Of a stretch of 64,000 nucleotides of DNA, positions 25,926-34,410 are shown piece after piece. Below the pieces are notes generated by a model. It had not been told where the DNA came from, did no database searches, and worked only from the letters and a program-made list of their open reading frames with translations. The translations under genes were made by a program, and so were the position numbers. The stretch is from Sphingobium boeckii (GTDB lineage: Bacteria; Pseudomonadota; Alphaproteobacteria; Sphingomonadales; Sphingomonadaceae), in the NCBI RefSeq assembly GCF_014199215.1, contig NZ_JACIJC010000002.1, positions 558,001-622,000 on the forward strand. The letters are read 5' to 3'. Every line of letters starts with the position of its first letter. Position 1 is the first letter of the stretch.

Positions 25926-27278
25926 ATGGCCATCAAGAAACTGCTCATCGCCAATCGCGGCGAGATCGCGCTGCGCATTCACCGCGCGGCGCATGAAATG
26001 GGCATCAAGACCGTGGCGGTGCACTCCACCGCCGATACCGAGGCGATGCACGTCCGTCTGGCGGACGAAGCGATCTGCATCGGACCGCCACCTGCCGGCG
26101 AGAGCTATCTGAACATCCCGAACATCATTTCGGCGGCGGAAATCAGCGGCGCTGACGCGATCCATCCAGGCTACGGCTTTCTCTCCGAAAATGCGCAGTT
26201 CGCCGAGATCGTCGAGCTTCACAACATCATCTTCGTCGGGCCGAAACCCGAGCATATCCGCACCATGGGCGACAAGGTGGAGGCCAAGCGCACCGCCGGC
26301 GCGCTGGGGCTGCCGCTGGTCCCCGGATCGGATGGCGCGGTGTCCGAGATCGGCGAGGCGCGCAGGATCGCCGACGAGATCGGCTATCCAGTGATCATCA
26401 AGGCCGCATCGGGCGGCGGTGGCCGCGGCATGAAAGTGGTCGAGGATGAAAGTCAGCTCGAAACGCTGATGATGCAGGCCGGGCGCGAGGCCAAGGCCGC
26501 CTTTGGCGACGCCACGGTCTATATCGAGAAATATCTGGGCAATCCGCGCCACATCGAATTTCAGGTGTTCGGCGATGGCAAGGGCAATGCCATCCATCTG
26601 GGCGAACGCGATTGCTCGCTCCAGCGTCGCCATCAGAAGGTGCTGGAGGAAGCTCCCTCCCCCGTGCTCGGCCAGGAGGACCGTGAACGCATGGGCGGCA
26701 TCTGCGCCAAGGCGATGGCCGATATGGCCTATCGCGGTGCCGGCACGATCGAATTTCTGTGGGAAAATGGCGAATTCTATTTCATCGAGATGAACACCCG
26801 GCTTCAGGTGGAGCATCCCGTGACCGAGGCGATCACCGGGCTCGATCTGGTCCGCGAACAGATCCGCATCGCCGAGGGTCATCCGCTCACCTTGCGCCAG
26901 GAAGATGTGCAGTTTCGCGGTCATGCGATCGAATGCCGCATCAATGCCGAGGATCCGCGGACCTTCGCGCCATCGCCCGGCCTGGTAAAAAGCTATCATG
27001 CGCCCGGCGGAATGCACGTCCGCGTCGATAGCGGGCTCTACGCCGGTTACCGAGTGCCGCCTTATTATGATTCGATGATCGCCAAGCTGATCGTCTACGG
27101 CACCACGCGTGATGGCGCGCTCCGCCGTTTGCGTCGTGCGCTGAACGAGTTCGTGATCGAGGGCATGAAGACCACGATCCCGCTACACCAGGCGCTGCTC
27201 GACGATCCCGATTTCCAGAAGGGCGATTATACGATCAAATGGCTCGAGGAATGGCTGGCGCGGCAGGGCGACGCCTGA
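25926..27278 (+). CDS. accC: biotin carboxylase subunit of acetyl-CoA carboxylase
   Basis: ATP-grasp enzyme of 450 residues that carboxylates the AccB biotin. [11 protein letters not shown] at the N-terminus, [15 protein letters not shown], the Gly-rich ATP loop [24 protein letters not shown] and the [14 protein letters not shown] active-site block are complete. The last 40 bases overlap the longest frame of the ACT-domain gene that follows. Confidence 0.98.
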   Translation: MAIKKLLIANRGEIALRIHRAAHEMGIKTVAVHSTADTEAMHVRLADEAICIGPPPAGESYLNIPNIISAAEISGADAIHPGYGFLSENAQFAEIVELHNIIFVGPKPEHIRTMGDKVEAKRTAGALGLPLVPGSDGAVSEIGEARRIADEIGYPVIIKAASGGGGRGMKVVEDESQLETLMMQAGREAKAAFGDATVYIEKYLGNPRHIEFQVFGDGKGNAIHLGERDCSLQRRHQKVLEEAPSPVLGQEDRERMGGICAKAMADMAYRGAGTIEFLWENGEFYFIEMNTRLQVEHPVTEAITGLDLVREQIRIAEGHPLTLRQEDVQFRGHAIECRINAEDPRTFAPSPGLVKSYHAPGGMHVRVDSGLYAGYRVPPYYDSMIAKLIVYGTTRDGALRRLRRALNEFVIEGMKTTIPLHQALLDDPDFQKGDYTIKWLEEWLARQGDA

Positions 27279-27637
27279 GCGGCGAGACCGATCTCGTCAC
27301 GCTGATCGCAGCGATGAGGCCAGTGCTTCACGCTGCACGCTACCGTTTCGAAACCGGCCATGCCGCGCCGCCCGATGCCTTTGCCATCATCCATGAGGAT
27401 GAGGCGACCACGATCATCGCGCCCGCACCGGATGGCAATTGGGCACGGATCAGCCTTTCGGTGCATTCCAGTCTCTCTGCCGTAGGATTGAGCGCGGCGA
27501 TCGCAAAGGCACTGGCGGATCGCGGCATCAGCGCCAATATTGTGGCGGGCTATTATCACGACCATATCTTCGTGCAGTGGGACAAGCGGCACGAGGCGAT
27601 GAGCGCCCTGCACATTCTGTCGGAGACGAAATCATGA
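27239..27637 (+). CDS. small ACT-domain protein
   Basis: About 119-132 residues. The central part resembles an ACT_7-type domain ([42 protein letters not shown]). The start is uncertain: ATGs at 27239 and 27251 lie inside accC without good ribosome sites, while an in-frame CTG at 27275 overlaps the accC stop (CTGA) where an ATGA would be expected. The gene ends in an ATGA overlap with the ArsC-like gene. Probably a small-ligand-binding regulator; function unknown. Confidence 0.75.
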   Translation: MARGMAGAAGRRLSGETDLVTLIAAMRPVLHAARYRFETGHAAPPDAFAIIHEDEATTIIAPAPDGNWARISLSVHSSLSAVGLSAAIAKALADRGISANIVAGYYHDHIFVQWDKRHEAMSALHILSETKS

Positions 27638-27978
27638 AGGCCACCATCTGGCACAATCCGAAATGCGGCACATCGCGCAAGACGCTGGAAATTCTCCAGA
27701 ACACGCCGGGCGTGGATGTCACCGTGATCGAATATCTCAAAACCCCGCCCAGCGCCGAACAACTCGCCGCGCTCTATCAGCGCGCCGGGATCACGCCGCA
27801 TGAAGGCCTGCGGAGCAAGGAGTCGCTCGCGACCGATCTCGATCTTGCCCATGTCAGCGAAAAGGCCGTGCTGGAAGCGATGGTGACCGATCCGATCCTG
27901 ATCGAACGCCCGCTGGTGGAAACCGACAAGGGCGTCCGCCTTTGTCGCCCGCAGGAGAAGGTGCGCGAAATCCTCTGA
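27634..27978 (+). CDS. arsC: ArsC-family thioredoxin-fold reductase (arsenate reductase, glutaredoxin type)
   Basis: A 114-residue thioredoxin-fold protein with the ArsC signature WHNPKCGTSRKTL (Cys11) and YLKTPPSAEQL. ILIERPLV-TDKGVRLCRP carries the arginine region of the ArsC active site. The start overlaps the previous stop (ATGA). No arsenic operator or efflux gene is nearby, so arsenate reduction is possible but a general redox role (Spx/YffB-like) cannot be excluded. Confidence 0.85.
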   Translation: MKATIWHNPKCGTSRKTLEILQNTPGVDVTVIEYLKTPPSAEQLAALYQRAGITPHEGLRSKESLATDLDLAHVSEKAVLEAMVTDPILIERPLVETDKGVRLCRPQEKVREIL

Positions 27979-28005
27979 GGGCGATGGGGTTCAGGACCCC
28001 TTATT

Positions 28006-28087
28006 GTCATTCCCGCGAAAACGGGAATCCATCGATGTTCGGCATGGCGCGGGTGACTCTGAATCCCCGCTTTTGCCGGGATGACAC
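28006..28087. repeat. dispersed inverted-repeat element, family 3 copy 1
   Basis: Begins GTCATTCCCGCGAAAACGGG and ends GCCGGGATGACAC, imperfect inverse complements about 80 bp apart. It lies in the gap between arsC and the ParA-like gene. Related copies are at 60009-60211 (nested pair) and 61579-61666. Confidence 0.8.
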
Positions 28088-28172
28088 GCGGAGGCGCGCT
28101 CAATAAGCCCCTGCAATCTGCGCATTTGCAACCCGTCCCCCACCCGCTAAGCCGGGCAGCGAAAGGAGCGAC

Positions 28173-28907
28173 ATGGCGACGATCGCGGTTTACAGCATGA
28201 AAGGCGGGGTCGGCAAAACCACGCTCGCGGTCAATCTCGCATGGTCTTCCGCCGTGCAGTCCGCGCGCCGCACCTTGCTGTGGGATCTCGATCCGCAGGG
28301 CGGCGCGAGCTTTCTGATCGGCGACGGCAGCGCCAATCGGGATACCGCCCAATCTGTATTCGCCAAAGACGTCGAGCCGGAAAAGCTGATTCGGCCTTCC
28401 ACGGTTCCGGGGCTGGACCTGCTGGCGGCGGATATTTCACTGCGCGGACTCGATCATCTGCTGTTTTCGCTCGGCAAGAAGAAGCGCCTGGCCAAGCTGC
28501 TGGAATCGCTGAACAAGAATTATGATCGTGTCATTCTCGATTGCCCGCCCGGGCTGACCGAGATCAGCGAACAGGTGATGCGCGCCGCCGATCTTATCCT
28601 CTCGCCCGTCATTCCCTCTCCGCTGTCTGAGCGCGCGCTCGATGAAATCGTGGCGTTCCTCGATCGACAAAGCGGCCGGCGCGCGCCGATGCTGCCGATC
28701 TTCTCGATGGTCGATCGCCGGCGCGCGCTGCACCGCGAGGCGATCGAGCGCAAGCCGGAATGGCCGGTGATCCCGATGGCGAGCGCGATCGAGCAAATGG
28801 CGGTGCACCGCGCACCTGTCGGCAGCTTCGCGCTCACGTCGCCCGCTGGCCAGGCCTTCTCCGGCCTTTGGAAGGGCGTGGAGCGCAAACTGGCCAAGAA
28901 GCCGTAA
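28173..28907 (+). CDS. ParA/MinD-like ATPase
   Basis: A 244-residue deviant-Walker P-loop ATPase: KGGVGKTT near residue 11, a second motif with LWDLDPQGGAS, and Walker B VILDCPPGL. AAGGAG is placed well before the ATG. No parB or cargo gene is adjacent, so this is an orphan ParA and not the chromosome-segregation pair. It may position a protein complex. It has the short form without the N-terminal DNA-binding domain. Confidence 0.85.
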   Translation: MATIAVYSMKGGVGKTTLAVNLAWSSAVQSARRTLLWDLDPQGGASFLIGDGSANRDTAQSVFAKDVEPEKLIRPSTVPGLDLLAADISLRGLDHLLFSLGKKKRLAKLLESLNKNYDRVILDCPPGLTEISEQVMRAADLILSPVIPSPLSERALDEIVAFLDRQSGRRAPMLPIFSMVDRRRALHREAIERKPEWPVIPMASAIEQMAVHRAPVGSFALTSPAGQAFSGLWKGVERKLAKKP

Positions 28908-28959
28908 AGCCCAAGCCAAGCCCATTGAAGCGCGCTGCACACCGCGCCATATTCAAGTC

Positions 28960-29676
28960 GTGCAGCCGCTCGACACCACGATGCTCCTTCGCGCCTATGC
29001 CTGCGGGGTTTTTCCGATGGCGGATGATCGCGCTGCGGAGAAAGTCTATTGGGTGGAGCCCAAGAAGCGCGGGATCCTGCCCCTCAACGGATTCCACCTC
29101 TCGCATTCACTCGCCAAGACGCTGAAATCGGACAAATTCGTGGTGACGGCGGATCAGGCGTTCGACCACGTCATCCAGATGTGCGCCGAAGCGACCGATC
29201 TGCGCCCGGGCACCTGGATCAACGACCAGATTGAGACGGCGTGCCGCGATCTCCATGCCCGCGGTCATGCCCATTCGATCGAAGTGTGGCTGGACGGTGC
29301 ACTGGTCGGCGGGCTTTACGGGATCCGGCTGGCCGGTGCCTTCTTCGGTGAAAGCATGTTCAGCCGGGCGCGTGACGCATCAAAGGTCGCGCTGGCGCAT
29401 CTCGTCGCGCGGCTGAAGGTCGGCGGATTTTCGTTGCTCGATTGCCAGTTCATCACCGATCACCTCGCCTCGCTGGGCGCGATCGAAATCGGCCGCGACG
29501 ATTATGTGGCGTTGCTCGATTCGGCACTGGCGACAGGCTCCGCGACCGGTTTCGCCTCGCCTGATTTCTTTGCACTCGATCGGCTTTCGCCCGCCGATGC
29601 GCCCGAAGAGACGGTCTCGGTTTCAGCGCCCACATCGGGCCATTTCATCGTGCAGGCCTTGGGCCAGACATCGTAG
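28960..29676 (+). CDS. aat: leucyl/phenylalanyl-tRNA--protein transferase
   Basis: N-end rule enzyme adding Leu or Phe to proteins that start with Arg or Lys, 238 residues from a GTG start. AYACGVFPMADD, the VYWVEPKKRGILPL segment, GGLYGIRLAGAFFGESMFSR and LLDCQFITDHLASLGA are diagnostic. The C-terminal SGHFIVQALGQTS matches the family end, so the 175-base overlap with the convergent DUF2155 gene is in real coding sequence on both strands. Confidence 0.95.
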   Translation: MQPLDTTMLLRAYACGVFPMADDRAAEKVYWVEPKKRGILPLNGFHLSHSLAKTLKSDKFVVTADQAFDHVIQMCAEATDLRPGTWINDQIETACRDLHARGHAHSIEVWLDGALVGGLYGIRLAGAFFGESMFSRARDASKVALAHLVARLKVGGFSLLDCQFITDHLASLGAIEIGRDDYVALLDSALATGSATGFASPDFFALDRLSPADAPEETVSVSAPTSGHFIVQALGQTS

Positions 29677-30134
29677 ATCTGATGCTCGACCACGTTGAGC
29701 GACGGCGATTCCTTGTAGAGCCAACCTGAAAAGACGCGCTGCCACTGATCCTGCGGATTGCGCACGTCGAGCTGGATAAAGGCACCGGTCAGCTTTTCAG
29801 GCTCCCAGGGCGCGGTCTGTTCGCACGCGCGCAGGCGGATGATCACATCGCCGACGCGCACGGCCTGACCCGGTTTGATCCGCACGTCGCGCGCCAGGCC
29901 ATTGCGCTTGTTGAGCAGGCCGATCACCGCCTCGCGCTGCGCCATCGGCGTTACGCCGCGGATCAGCGCCGGCGCGGCTGGCTTTGGCGCGGCTTGCGGC
30001 GCACGAATCGGTGCATTGTCAGCAGCAGCGGCATTGCTGGCTGGGTCGGCTTCATTCTGGAGGGCACGGGCACCCTGCCACCCGGCAAGGCCGAGCGCCA
30101 CAGCGCCCAATCCACCGAGAAGCCAGCGATTCAT
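29502..30134 (-). CDS. DUF2155 exported protein
   Basis: A 210-residue protein with a signal anchor at 5-24, an Ala/Pro-rich linker (30-58) and the DUF2155 domain (about 80-165: VRVGDVIIRLRACEQTAPWEPEKLTGAFIQLDV, FSGWLYKESPSLNVVEHQIYDVW). A charged Ser/Glu tail of about 40 residues is encoded opposite the 3' end of aat. The start abuts the NDUFA12 stop. The neighbourhood aat-DUF2155-NDUFA12 is conserved in alphaproteobacteria; role unknown. Confidence 0.88.
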   Translation of the reverse strand: MNRWLLGGLGAVALGLAGWQGARALQNEADPASNAAAADNAPIRAPQAAPKPAAPALIRGVTPMAQREAVIGLLNKRNGLARDVRIKPGQAVRVGDVIIRLRACEQTAPWEPEKLTGAFIQLDVRNPQDQWQRVFSGWLYKESPSLNVVEHQIYDVWPKACTMKWPDVGAETETVSSGASAGESRSSAKKSGEAKPVAEPVASAESSNAT

Positions 30135-30529
30135 CAGCCGCCCGGGGTCCAGGCCTCATAATCGCCCGTCGCCTGCGCGCGCTTGCCGCCGCGCTCCAGC
30201 GCGCCAGCGGGGCGATAGGCCTGATCCGAGCCAGTTGGATTGCGATTGCCCTCACGCTCCCACATCCGCGGTGGCGGCAGCGACTCATCAGGCACCGCGT
30301 CCAGCGTATTATGCAGCCAGCCATGCCAATCGGGCGGCACCCGGCTCGCGTCGTTCACGCCCTTGTAGATCACCCAGCGGCGGCGGAAGCCGTTCTGCGC
30401 CTTCTTGGCCTGATAATAGACATTGCCCAGACCGTCCTCGCCGACGCGCTCGCCGCCCATCATCGTGCCCAAAGCCGTGCCGAAGGTCGCGCCTTCCCAC
30501 CAGGTGAAAATATTCTTGAATACGCCCAT
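30134..30529 (-). CDS. NADH dehydrogenase accessory subunit NDUFA12-like
   Basis: A 131-residue homologue of complex I accessory subunit B17.2. The segments GERVGEDGLGNVYYQ, RRWVIYKGVNDASRVPPDWHGWLHNTLD and the C-terminal TGDYEAWTP are characteristic. It is found in alphaproteobacteria and mitochondria, where it sits on the peripheral arm of complex I. Its frame overlaps the DUF2155 start, suggesting co-transcription. Confidence 0.93.
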   Translation of the reverse strand: MGVFKNIFTWWEGATFGTALGTMMGGERVGEDGLGNVYYQAKKAQNGFRRRWVIYKGVNDASRVPPDWHGWLHNTLDAVPDESLPPPRMWEREGNRNPTGSDQAYRPAGALERGGKRAQATGDYEAWTPGG

Positions 30530-30591
30530 GCCCGCCCCGTTACCGCATCAAGGCGCGGCTGAAAACCGGTTTTGCGAAAATGAAGCCGGGA

Positions 30592-31074
30592 TTATTCCGC
30601 CGCATCCTTCCACACCACCCGGTCACCCGCAGCGATGCCGAGCGCGGCGGATTTTCCGCCCGCGATTTCGAGCACGGCGGTCACGGGTTCCAGCGACGGC
30701 ACCGGTTCCAGCGATTGCGGCACGGTTTCTTCGGCGATCCGGGCAATCCTGCCATCGGCGCGGATGAAGATGATATCGAGCGGTATCACCGTATTCTTCA
30801 TCCAGAAGGTGCGCGGCTCGGGGGTTTCGGATGGGAACAGCATACCGCCGTCTTCGGGCAGTTCGGTGCGATACATCAGGCCCTGCGCCTGCGCTTCGGT
30901 GGTGCGCGCCACTTCGACACGGAATGTCCGTTCGCCCTGTGCGGTCAGAATCGTGACCGACAGCAGCGTCTTGTCGTCCACCGCCAGTGCGGCATCGCCC
31001 GACGCCTTGCCGGAGCAGCCCGTGATCGTCGCGCAAGCCAGCAGCGCGGCAGCGATCGTCATCCGCCATGTCAT
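30592..31074 (-). CDS. DUF192 lipoprotein
   Basis: A 160-residue lipoprotein: signal peptide with lipobox ITGC (Cys20), then a DUF192 domain (FRVEVARTTEAQAQGLMYRTELPEDGGMLF, MKNTVIPLDIIFI). The W-M-K-N-T segment is the family hallmark. Function unknown. It follows the cold-shock gene by four bases on the minus strand. Confidence 0.87.
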   Translation of the reverse strand: MTWRMTIAAALLACATITGCSGKASGDAALAVDDKTLLSVTILTAQGERTFRVEVARTTEAQAQGLMYRTELPEDGGMLFPSETPEPRTFWMKNTVIPLDIIFIRADGRIARIAEETVPQSLEPVPSLEPVTAVLEIAGGKSAALGIAAGDRVVWKDAAE

Positions 31075-31078
31075 GAAG

Positions 31079-31618
31079 TCAGGCTGCCTCTTCCACCATC
31101 ACCGCGAGCAAGCCCTTTTTGCCCGCCACGCAGCGCACTTTCAGCCTGTCCTCAGGCTCGATCGCCAGATGTCCGGCGCGGCGCAGCGTTTCCATATGGA
31201 TGAAGATATCCTCGCCCGTGCCATCGCGCACCAGAAAGCCATAGCCTTTCACGCGATTGAACCATTTCACCGTCACGGATTCGAACGGCCCCGCATCGTC
31301 CATCAATGCTGCGGGATCGACATGGCCCTGGCGCGAACGCTCCATCCGCTCGACATCGGGCGCGATGGCAGTCGATAGATCGAAACTGATGATTTCGCGC
31401 GCCTGCAGCCCGCGCGCGCGCCGCACGGCGACGCATTCAAGCCGCGTGCCTTCGGGCAGACTGCGCCGCCCATGATCCCGTAAAACCGAGAAATGAATGA
31501 GAATATCGCCGGCTTCATCATCAGCAATCATGAAACCGAAACCGCGCGTGGCATCGAACCATTTGATCGCGCCGCTGAAATGTTCGCCGGGTTCCAGATC
31601 GGGCAGTGCGCCGCCCAT
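31079..31618 (-). CDS. protein with two cold-shock domains
   Basis: About 179 residues with two CSD folds: residues ~14-75 ([24 protein letters not shown]) and ~115-175 ([24 protein letters not shown]). Both RNP1 and RNP2 motifs are intact, so it should bind single-stranded RNA or DNA. A longer start at 31723 lacks a ribosome site; 31618 has AGGAG 11 bases upstream. A perfect 17-base palindrome lies in front of the longer start. Confidence 0.88.
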   Translation of the reverse strand: MGGALPDLEPGEHFSGAIKWFDATRGFGFMIADDEAGDILIHFSVLRDHGRRSLPEGTRLECVAVRRARGLQAREIISFDLSTAIAPDVERMERSRQGHVDPAALMDDAGPFESVTVKWFNRVKGYGFLVRDGTGEDIFIHMETLRRAGHLAIEPEDRLKVRCVAGKKGLLAVMVEEAA

Positions 31619-31725
31619 GGCCGAAACGGCTCCTATCTGATCCAGTTGATCCTGGTCTAATTGACCGGTCTCATGCACGCGAGCCGCCCCCACCTCTGCT
31701 GCAACTATTACAATTCGTAACATGA

Positions 31726-31742
31726 TTCGGATTAAATCCGAA
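31726..31742. promoter_or_regulatory. perfect palindrome upstream of the cold-shock gene
   Basis: TTCGGATTAAATCCGAA has 7-base arms with a 3-base spacer and is followed by a further CGGATTA half site. It lies between recX and the cold-shock gene, where a promoter is expected. A dimeric repressor or activator site is likely; the protein is unknown. Confidence 0.5.
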
Positions 31743-31792
31743 ACGGATTAACCCCGATTATGAACATCTGGTCAACGGGACTGGTTATTGTG

Positions 31793-32353
31793 TCACTCCG
31801 GCACATCGAGTGTTTCGCCCGGCAGGGCGGAGATGATGCGTCTGGCGTGATCGAACGGATGCCCTGCGCGGATCATGGCCGCCAATTGCTTTTCGCGTCG
31901 TGCGGGATCGATCGCGATCTCGCCCCAAGGGCCGATCCGTTTGCGCCGCGCATAGGCCAGGGCGGACTCCCAGCCGCGTTCCTGCGCGGCAGCGCGAACG
32001 GGCGCGGCGTCTTCCTCCGTAATTCCGGCCACGGTGAGCGCCTGGGACACCCGCCGCACGCCATAGCCCCGGCGACCGAGCGATTCAGCGCGCATCTCGG
32101 CAAAGGCGCGATCGTCGATATAGCCAAGCGCGGAAAATCGCTCCGCCAGAGCGATGATATCCGGCCCCGCACCATCGCCCGCCCAGCCGCGTTCGCGGAG
32201 CTTGCGCCTGAGATAGTCGCTCAATTTCCCACGCGTGGTGGCGTATTTTCCCACATAATGCAGCGCAAGCCGATTGAGCGCTTCGGCATCGAGCGGCTTG
32301 GGCTGGCGCGGTTCTCGCGGCCCGGATCTGGATTTATTGAAGCTCACCGCCAT
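31793..32353 (-). CDS. recX: RecX-family regulatory protein
   Basis: A 186-residue RecX-like protein of three-helix repeats: LNRLALHYVGKYATTRGKLSDYLRRKLRERGW, FSALGYIDDRAFAEMRAESLGRRGYGVRRVSQAL and the last repeat. It modulates RecA filaments in characterised species. The start at 32353 (MAVSFNKS) is chosen over the longer frame, which would overlap the leader of the divergent ligase gene. recA is not in the window. Confidence 0.85.
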   Translation of the reverse strand: MAVSFNKSRSGPREPRQPKPLDAEALNRLALHYVGKYATTRGKLSDYLRRKLRERGWAGDGAGPDIIALAERFSALGYIDDRAFAEMRAESLGRRGYGVRRVSQALTVAGITEEDAAPVRAAAQERGWESALAYARRKRIGPWGEIAIDPARREKQLAAMIRAGHPFDHARRIISALPGETLDVPE

Positions 32354-32482
32354 GATTATGCCACAGTCGAGCCGGAATTTGAACGCGCCGCATAGGTTAA
32401 GGGTTAAGACTGGATGAATTTGTGCCGGTTGCGTAATGGGCATGTGTCATTGCCAAAACCGGCTGGACGGGAGGATTGCGAG

Positions 32483-34270
32483 ATGACTGGCGTAATCGAA
32501 ACCGCAATGCCCGCTGTGAAGGCCGCTTCGATGGATAACCCCAATTTGATCTTGACCCCAACCCCGACCGACGATGCCCTGCCCCGCCGCTATTCCGATT
32601 TCGAAACGCTGGGCGAGGCGCTCGATTATGCGGCCGCGGGCAAGCGCGGGCTGAATTTCCATGATCCACGCGGCAATCTGGCGCGGCCCTATCCTTTTGC
32701 CGATTTGCGTCACGACGCGATTCAGGCCGCACGCCGGCTGATCGCGCATGGCGTCAAGCCGCAAGACCGCATCGCGCTGGTCGCGGAGACGGGCGCTGAA
32801 TTTGCCGCTTTGTTCTTCGGCGCGGTCTATGCCGGTGCCTGGCCGGTGCCCTTGCCTTTGCCCACATCATTCGGCGGCCGCGATTCCTATATCGATCAGC
32901 TCAGCGTGCAATTGCGCAGCTCGGACGCCAAGATGCTGTTTTACCCGCATGAACTGGCCGCGATGGCCGGGGACGCCGCGGCCGCCTGTGGCGTCGAAGG
33001 GCTTGATTGGGAAGGGTTCGCCCAGCGCCCCGCGCCCGAGGCATCGCTGCCCGCAGCCTCTGCCGACGATATCGCCTATCTGCAATATTCCAGCGGATCG
33101 ACCCGCTTTCCGCATGGTGTGATCATCACGCATCGCGCCTTGCTCAACAATCTGGCCGCGCATTCGCACGGGATGGAATTGGGCGATACGGATCGCTGCA
33201 TTTCCTGGCTGCCCTGGTATCACGACATGGGACTGGTCGGCTGCCTGCTCTCCCCCGTCGCCAATCAGGTATCCACCGATTATCTCAAGACCGAGGATTT
33301 TGCGCGCCGTCCGCTGGCGTGGCTCGATCTGATCAGCCGCAATCCCGGCACGTCGATGAGCTATTCGCCCACGTTCGGCTACGATATCTGCGCGCGCCGC
33401 ATGTCCAGCCAGACCAAGGCAGTGGATCGCTTCGATCTGTCACGCTGGCGCGTGGCCGGCAATGGGGCCGACATGATCCGCCCCGATGTGATGCAGAGCT
33501 TCGTCGATGCGTTCGCCGATGCCGGATTCAAGGCGTCGGCCTTCGTGCCCAGCTATGGCCTGGCCGAAGCGACGCTGGCCGTCTCCATCATGCCGCCCGG
33601 CGAAGGCATTCGGGTCGAACTGGTGGAGGAAACCGAGCTTTCGGGCGCCGCCGGCAATGCCGATCGCCCGCAGCGCTATCGCGCGATCGTCAATTGCGGC
33701 AAGCCCTGCCGCGACATGGCGGTGCAGATCCGTGAGGAAGATGGCACGCCACTGCCCGAAAAGGCGATTGGCAAGGTCTGGTGCAAGGGTCCGTCGGTGA
33801 TGGTCGGCTATTTCCGCGACCCCGAATCGACCGATGCCTGCCTGGCCGATGGCTGGCTGGATACCGGCGATATGGGCTACATGTCCGATGGTTACGTCTA
33901 TATCGTGGGCCGCGCGAAAGACATGATCATCATCAATGGCAAGAATCACTGGCCACAGGATATCGAATGGGCGGTGGAACAGCTTCCCGGCTTTAAGGCG
34001 GGCGATATCGCCGCTTTCGCGATCACCACGCCGGGCGGCGAGGAAACCCCCGCCGTATTGGTGCATTGCCGCACCACCGACGATGCGGAGCGCCTGCGGC
34101 TGCGCAATGAAATCCGTGAAAAGGTGCGCTCGATCACCGGCATGAATTGCGTCGTCGAACTCGTGCCGCCGCGCACCCTGCCGCGCACCAGTTCCGGCAA
34201 ACTCAGCCGCGCCAAGGCACGCAACCTGTATCTGTCGGGTGAAATCCAGCCGTTCGACATTGCCGCCTGA
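32483..34270 (+). CDS. fatty acyl-AMP ligase (FAAL)
   Basis: A 595-residue adenylate-forming enzyme. AMP-binding motif YSSGSTRFPHGVIITHRAL, the WLPWYHDMGLVG block, GWLDTGDMGYM and the NGKNHWPQDIE segment in place of the usual CoA-ligase hinge mark it as FAAL and not acyl-CoA ligase. The catalytic lysine is in TSSGKLSR. FAALs load acyl-AMP onto acyl carrier proteins; no carrier, polyketide or peptide synthetase gene is adjacent. GGGAGG fixes the start at 32483. Confidence 0.88.
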   Translation: MTGVIETAMPAVKAASMDNPNLILTPTPTDDALPRRYSDFETLGEALDYAAAGKRGLNFHDPRGNLARPYPFADLRHDAIQAARRLIAHGVKPQDRIALVAETGAEFAALFFGAVYAGAWPVPLPLPTSFGGRDSYIDQLSVQLRSSDAKMLFYPHELAAMAGDAAAACGVEGLDWEGFAQRPAPEASLPAASADDIAYLQYSSGSTRFPHGVIITHRALLNNLAAHSHGMELGDTDRCISWLPWYHDMGLVGCLLSPVANQVSTDYLKTEDFARRPLAWLDLISRNPGTSMSYSPTFGYDICARRMSSQTKAVDRFDLSRWRVAGNGADMIRPDVMQSFVDAFADAGFKASAFVPSYGLAEATLAVSIMPPGEGIRVELVEETELSGAAGNADRPQRYRAIVNCGKPCRDMAVQIREEDGTPLPEKAIGKVWCKGPSVMVGYFRDPESTDACLADGWLDTGDMGYMSDGYVYIVGRAKDMIIINGKNHWPQDIEWAVEQLPGFKAGDIAAFAITTPGGEETPAVLVHCRTTDDAERLRLRNEIREKVRSITGMNCVVELVPPRTLPRTSSGKLSRAKARNLYLSGEIQPFDIAA

Positions 34271-34292
34271 GGCGTGGCGGCAGTGCCCGAAA

Positions 34293-34305
34293 GATACTTA
34301 GTATC
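34293..34305. promoter_or_regulatory. palindrome downstream of the FAAL gene
   Basis: GATACTTAGTATC is a perfect 5+3+5 inverted repeat in the gap before the GGDEF-EAL gene. The rest of the gap is AT-rich with a T8 run at 34358-34365. Weak terminator or operator; role uncertain. Confidence 0.3.
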
Positions 34306-34410
34306 GCGCGCTGTGCGTTTAACGGCAAAGTCCCGCATTTTTAACAATTTTCCATAGTTTTTTTTCAAGAGTTAAACTGATCGCTAACCACTTCGGGCTA
34401 TCCGCAGAGT

